NCBI GenBank assembly: GCA_021731045.1
Contig: JAKFYE010000007.1
Location: 1 to 64,000 of the forward strand
Reading direction: 5' to 3'
From: Bdellovibrionales bacterium
GTDB lineage: Bacteria > Bdellovibrionota > Bdellovibrionia > Bdellovibrionales > JAKFYE01
Length of the DNA stretch: 64,000 bases
In this document: in pieces, positions 61,984 through 64,000 of the stretch
Layout: each line of letters starts with the position of its first letter
Numbering within the stretch: position 1 is the first letter of the stretch
Translations under genes and position numbers: made by a program
Notes under the pieces: model-generated
Databases searched by the model: none
Told to the model about the DNA's origin: nothing
The model's input: the letters and a program-made list of their open reading frames with translations, nothing else

Positions 61984-62487
61984 TTATCTCGCGCAAACTC
62001 CGGCGCCTTGACTGTTTGAACAGATATAGCCAGAAGGACATGTTCCTGAAGCATCATATCCACAAGCCATTAAGAATCCGTTGTATCCACCGTACTGATA
62101 GTTTGAACCGGCACCTTGCCAGTAGTAATAATTTACGTTGGGTTGAACTGCGTAACACGCCAATCCCTGCGAAGAGTAAACTGGAGCATATCCTGAAGAA
62201 CAACCACCATAGTTATATTGATAAGCGTACGCACCATTGTTGTAGTAATTGTAATTACCCCACTGGTTGTAATACCCGTTATTTCCATAATTATAGCTGC
62301 CGTTATTTCCGTAAGAGTAATTGCCGTAATTTTGATAATTAAATCCTGGGCAGTTCGCTTGGTTTTGATACCCATAAGTTAAGCAGGAATTATCTGTAGG
62401 AGGAGATGCCAGCTGATTATCTTCTTTTTTGGAACATCCAACTCCAACCAACAAAGCAGCAACTGCTAAAACCAAAAATCTCTTCAT
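61984..62487 (-). CDS. Asn/Tyr/Gly-rich lipoprotein
   Basis: A 167-residue lipoprotein (MKRFLVLAVAALLVGVGC, Cys18). Residues about 45-95 are almost only Asn, Tyr, Gly and Gln in short repeats such as YNYGNNGYYNQ. Cysteines lie at both sides of this run, and a Cys-containing C-terminal part (LMACGYDASGTCPSGYICS) follows. The composition is like prion-like or adhesive low-complexity proteins, but no family is recognised. Monocistronic, with the NAD kinase gene divergent. Confidence 0.8.
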   Translation of the reverse strand: MKRFLVLAVAALLVGVGCSKKEDNQLASPPTDNSCLTYGYQNQANCPGFNYQNYGNYSYGNNGSYNYGNNGYYNQWGNYNYYNNGAYAYQYNYGGCSSGYAPVYSSQGLACYAVQPNVNYYYWQGAGSNYQYGGYNGFLMACGYDASGTCPSGYICSNSQGAGVCAR

Positions 62488-62686
62488 ATATCCTCCAAAA
62501 ATTAGACATTTTTTTGCGTACGGACGGTCCTAGTCCAATAAATATGCCATGTCGAGTCATAGTTGATTTACATAGCATTGGCGAGACGAGAGTCATTCTC
62601 AGCAGAATTGAGGTGAAATACAAAAAAGGTATTCAAAAAAATAAGCGACGATTTCGGCCTCAGTTTAGAAATTTTTTCATACCAGA

Positions 62687-63631
62687 ATGACACCGCCATA
62701 TGCTAACCAAATAGAGATGAAATTTACATCTCGAACTTCAACAAAAAGTACTAGCAAGAAAAACTCGACTTCTTATTCTGTTAAAAATATCGCGATTGTC
62801 TATCGTCCGAACAAACCCGAGGCGGCCTCAACTGCGACCGAGCTTATTTCGTGGCTAAAAGCTAAACGCCTTCGAATTTACTGCTTAAAAACTCAAACAA
62901 TTTCAGGTGCCATTAAAATTAGATCTCAAACCGATGTAGCGAAAATTGATTTGTTTGTCGTGATTGGTGGCGATGGAACTTATTTGAAGGCCGCACGCCT
63001 TATCAATGGTCGGCCGATTCCAATTTTGGGAATCAACCTTGGCTCTCGAGGTTTTCTAACTGAAGTTCCTACGTCTGATATTTATAAAACAATTGAAAGT
63101 GCGGTTTCTGGAAAGCTAAAGATTCAACAACGGACGATGTTAGAAGTCTCAATTACTAAAAAGGGGAAAAAGCCCGCGACGTATCTTGCACTGAATGACA
63201 TCGTGATTGAACGCGGACCCATCAGTAGACTTATTAGCTTAGGTATTTATAGTGATGATCATCTAGTTTCTGAATTAAAAGCTGATGGTCTCATTGTCTG
63301 CTCTCCCACGGGTTCGACGGCGTATAATTTAGCCTCGGGTGGCCCAATCGTTCATCCAGAGGTGCGTGCGATTATGATCACGCCGATTTGCCCACATAGC
63401 TTAACGAACCGTCCAATTACTCTACCCGATCATCAAGTCATCAATATTAAAGTCACGCAGTCCACACAAAAGGCGGTCTTTATGGTGGACGGGCTTAAGT
63501 GTGCAGATATTCGAGATCTCGATGAGGTTACAATTAAAGTTGCCGAACAACCTCATTTACGTCTCGTAATTCCGACCTCAAATTACTTTGATGTTTTAAG
63601 AACAAAATTGAAATTCGGCCAGAGGGATTAA
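62687..63631 (+). CDS. nadK: NAD kinase
   Basis: ATP-dependent phosphorylation of NAD to NADP. GGDGT at about 94-98 (VVIGGDGTYLKAARL) is the active-site motif; NLGSRGFLTE, then SPTGSTAYNLASGGPIVHP and TPICPHSLTNRPI complete the signature. 314 residues if the ATG at 62687 is used; the ATG at 62717 would drop ten residues. The Ser/Thr/Lys-rich N-terminus is longer than the core. It lies two bases before recN, the common bacterial nadK-recN arrangement. Confidence 0.94.
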   Translation: MTPPYANQIEMKFTSRTSTKSTSKKNSTSYSVKNIAIVYRPNKPEAASTATELISWLKAKRLRIYCLKTQTISGAIKIRSQTDVAKIDLFVVIGGDGTYLKAARLINGRPIPILGINLGSRGFLTEVPTSDIYKTIESAVSGKLKIQQRTMLEVSITKKGKKPATYLALNDIVIERGPISRLISLGIYSDDHLVSELKADGLIVCSPTGSTAYNLASGGPIVHPEVRAIMITPICPHSLTNRPITLPDHQVINIKVTQSTQKAVFMVDGLKCADIRDLDEVTIKVAEQPHLRLVIPTSNYFDVLRTKLKFGQRD

Positions 63632-63633
63632 TT

Positions 63634-64000
63634 ATGCTTCTCGAACTCAACGTGAGCCAATTTGCAATCATCAACAATCTTAATGTTAAATTTAAACCCG
63701 GACTTAATATTATGAGTGGAGAAACCGGTGCCGGTAAATCCGTACTTCTAAAAAGTTTGGCGATACTCATGGGAGAGAAAGCTTCAGCCGAAAGTGTGCG
63801 TACCGGTGCGGAGCATGCCATCATCGAAGGGCTTTTTGATATTTCGGATCGGCCCGATATTGTCGAACGGCTTAAGGAGCAAGGTATTGCCTCCGATGAA
63901 GATACTTTAGTGGTTCGTAGGATTGTGTCTTCACAAGGCAAGAGCAAGATTTATATTAACGGGGGGTTGAGCACTCTAACAACACTTCAATCCATCGTAT
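63634..64000 (+). CDS. recN: DNA repair protein RecN, N-terminal part (cut by window end)
   Basis: The first ~122 residues are visible. LNVSQFAIINNLNVKFKPGL and MSGETGAGKSV (Walker A) are the RecN start, followed by an EHAIIEGLFDIS region. SMC-like ATPase for double-strand break repair. GAGGG lies before the ATG at 63634. Continues beyond the window. Confidence 0.93.
   Translation, partial: MLLELNVSQFAIINNLNVKFKPGLNIMSGETGAGKSVLLKSLAILMGEKASAESVRTGAEHAIIEGLFDISDRPDIVERLKEQGIASDEDTLVVRRIVSSQGKSKIYINGGLSTLTTLQSIV

Noticed and set aside
62406-62690. 94-codon plus-strand open frame before nadK
   Set aside because: It overlaps the lipoprotein start region, has no ribosome site and no protein-like pattern.

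Overview
The window looks like chromosomal DNA from a Gram-negative predatory or gliding-type bacterium of the Bdellovibrionota/Oligoflexia-Myxococcota kind, at roughly 40-45 % G+C by eye. The evidence is a Glt/Agl-like (adventurous gliding) envelope operon, GYF-domain proteins, many TPR and outer-membrane barrel proteins, an AgmX/PglI-type FHA protein, a PEGA-domain Ser/Thr kinase and secreted enzymes. No rRNA, tRNA, CRISPR array or phage block was recognised. Species assignment is inference.

Layout. 1-0.7 kb: 3' end of an HNH endonuclease gene followed by a structured ~160-bp repeat array. 0.7-11.2 kb (minus): an eight-gene operon, largely overlapping, encoding a vWA protein, TPR proteins, a small secreted protein, an FHA/TonB-like AgmX/PglI protein, an outer-membrane barrel and a coiled-coil protein; it resembles the Myxococcus Glt machinery. 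11.3-12.1 kb: a GYF-GYF-PilZ protein, a likely c-di-GMP effector. 12.3-15.1 kb: a PhnCDE-type importer. 15.2-23.5 kb: a mosaic of a HAD protein, two divergent four-helix-bundle genes sharing a long inverted repeat, a NUDIX hydrolase, a large secreted Cys-rich protein, ttcA-rsmI, an orphan gene flanked by copies of a palindromic element, and cysE.

23.5-38.1 kb (minus): a densely packed 11-gene run: sensor kinase, response-regulator diguanylate cyclase, alr, MlaE-, MlaF- and MlaD-like lipid transport genes (the MCE protein carries a C-terminal barrel-like domain), purH, a GYF-TPR protein, a lipoprotein, a class IV aminotransferase and a YhaM-like nuclease. 38.2-48.2 kb: nadB, a lipase-like hydrolase, lipoproteins and an AddAB-type helicase-nuclease pair. 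48.3-53.5 kb: an alternating array of three related outer-membrane proteins and two lipoproteins. 53.6-64 kb: coaE, a PEGA-domain Ser/Thr kinase, an acyl-CoA ligase, a secreted M4 metalloprotease, small envelope proteins, nadK and the 5' end of recN.

The most unusual items are (i) the 57-bp perfect inverted-repeat element at 22.4-22.6 kb with a diverged half copy at 20.9 kb, (ii) the divergent Avd/S23-like gene pair sharing an inverted repeat that includes their leaders and first codons, (iii) the MCE-barrel fusion, (iv) the outer-membrane protein/lipoprotein array and (v) the sensor kinase with a ~425-residue low-complexity tail.
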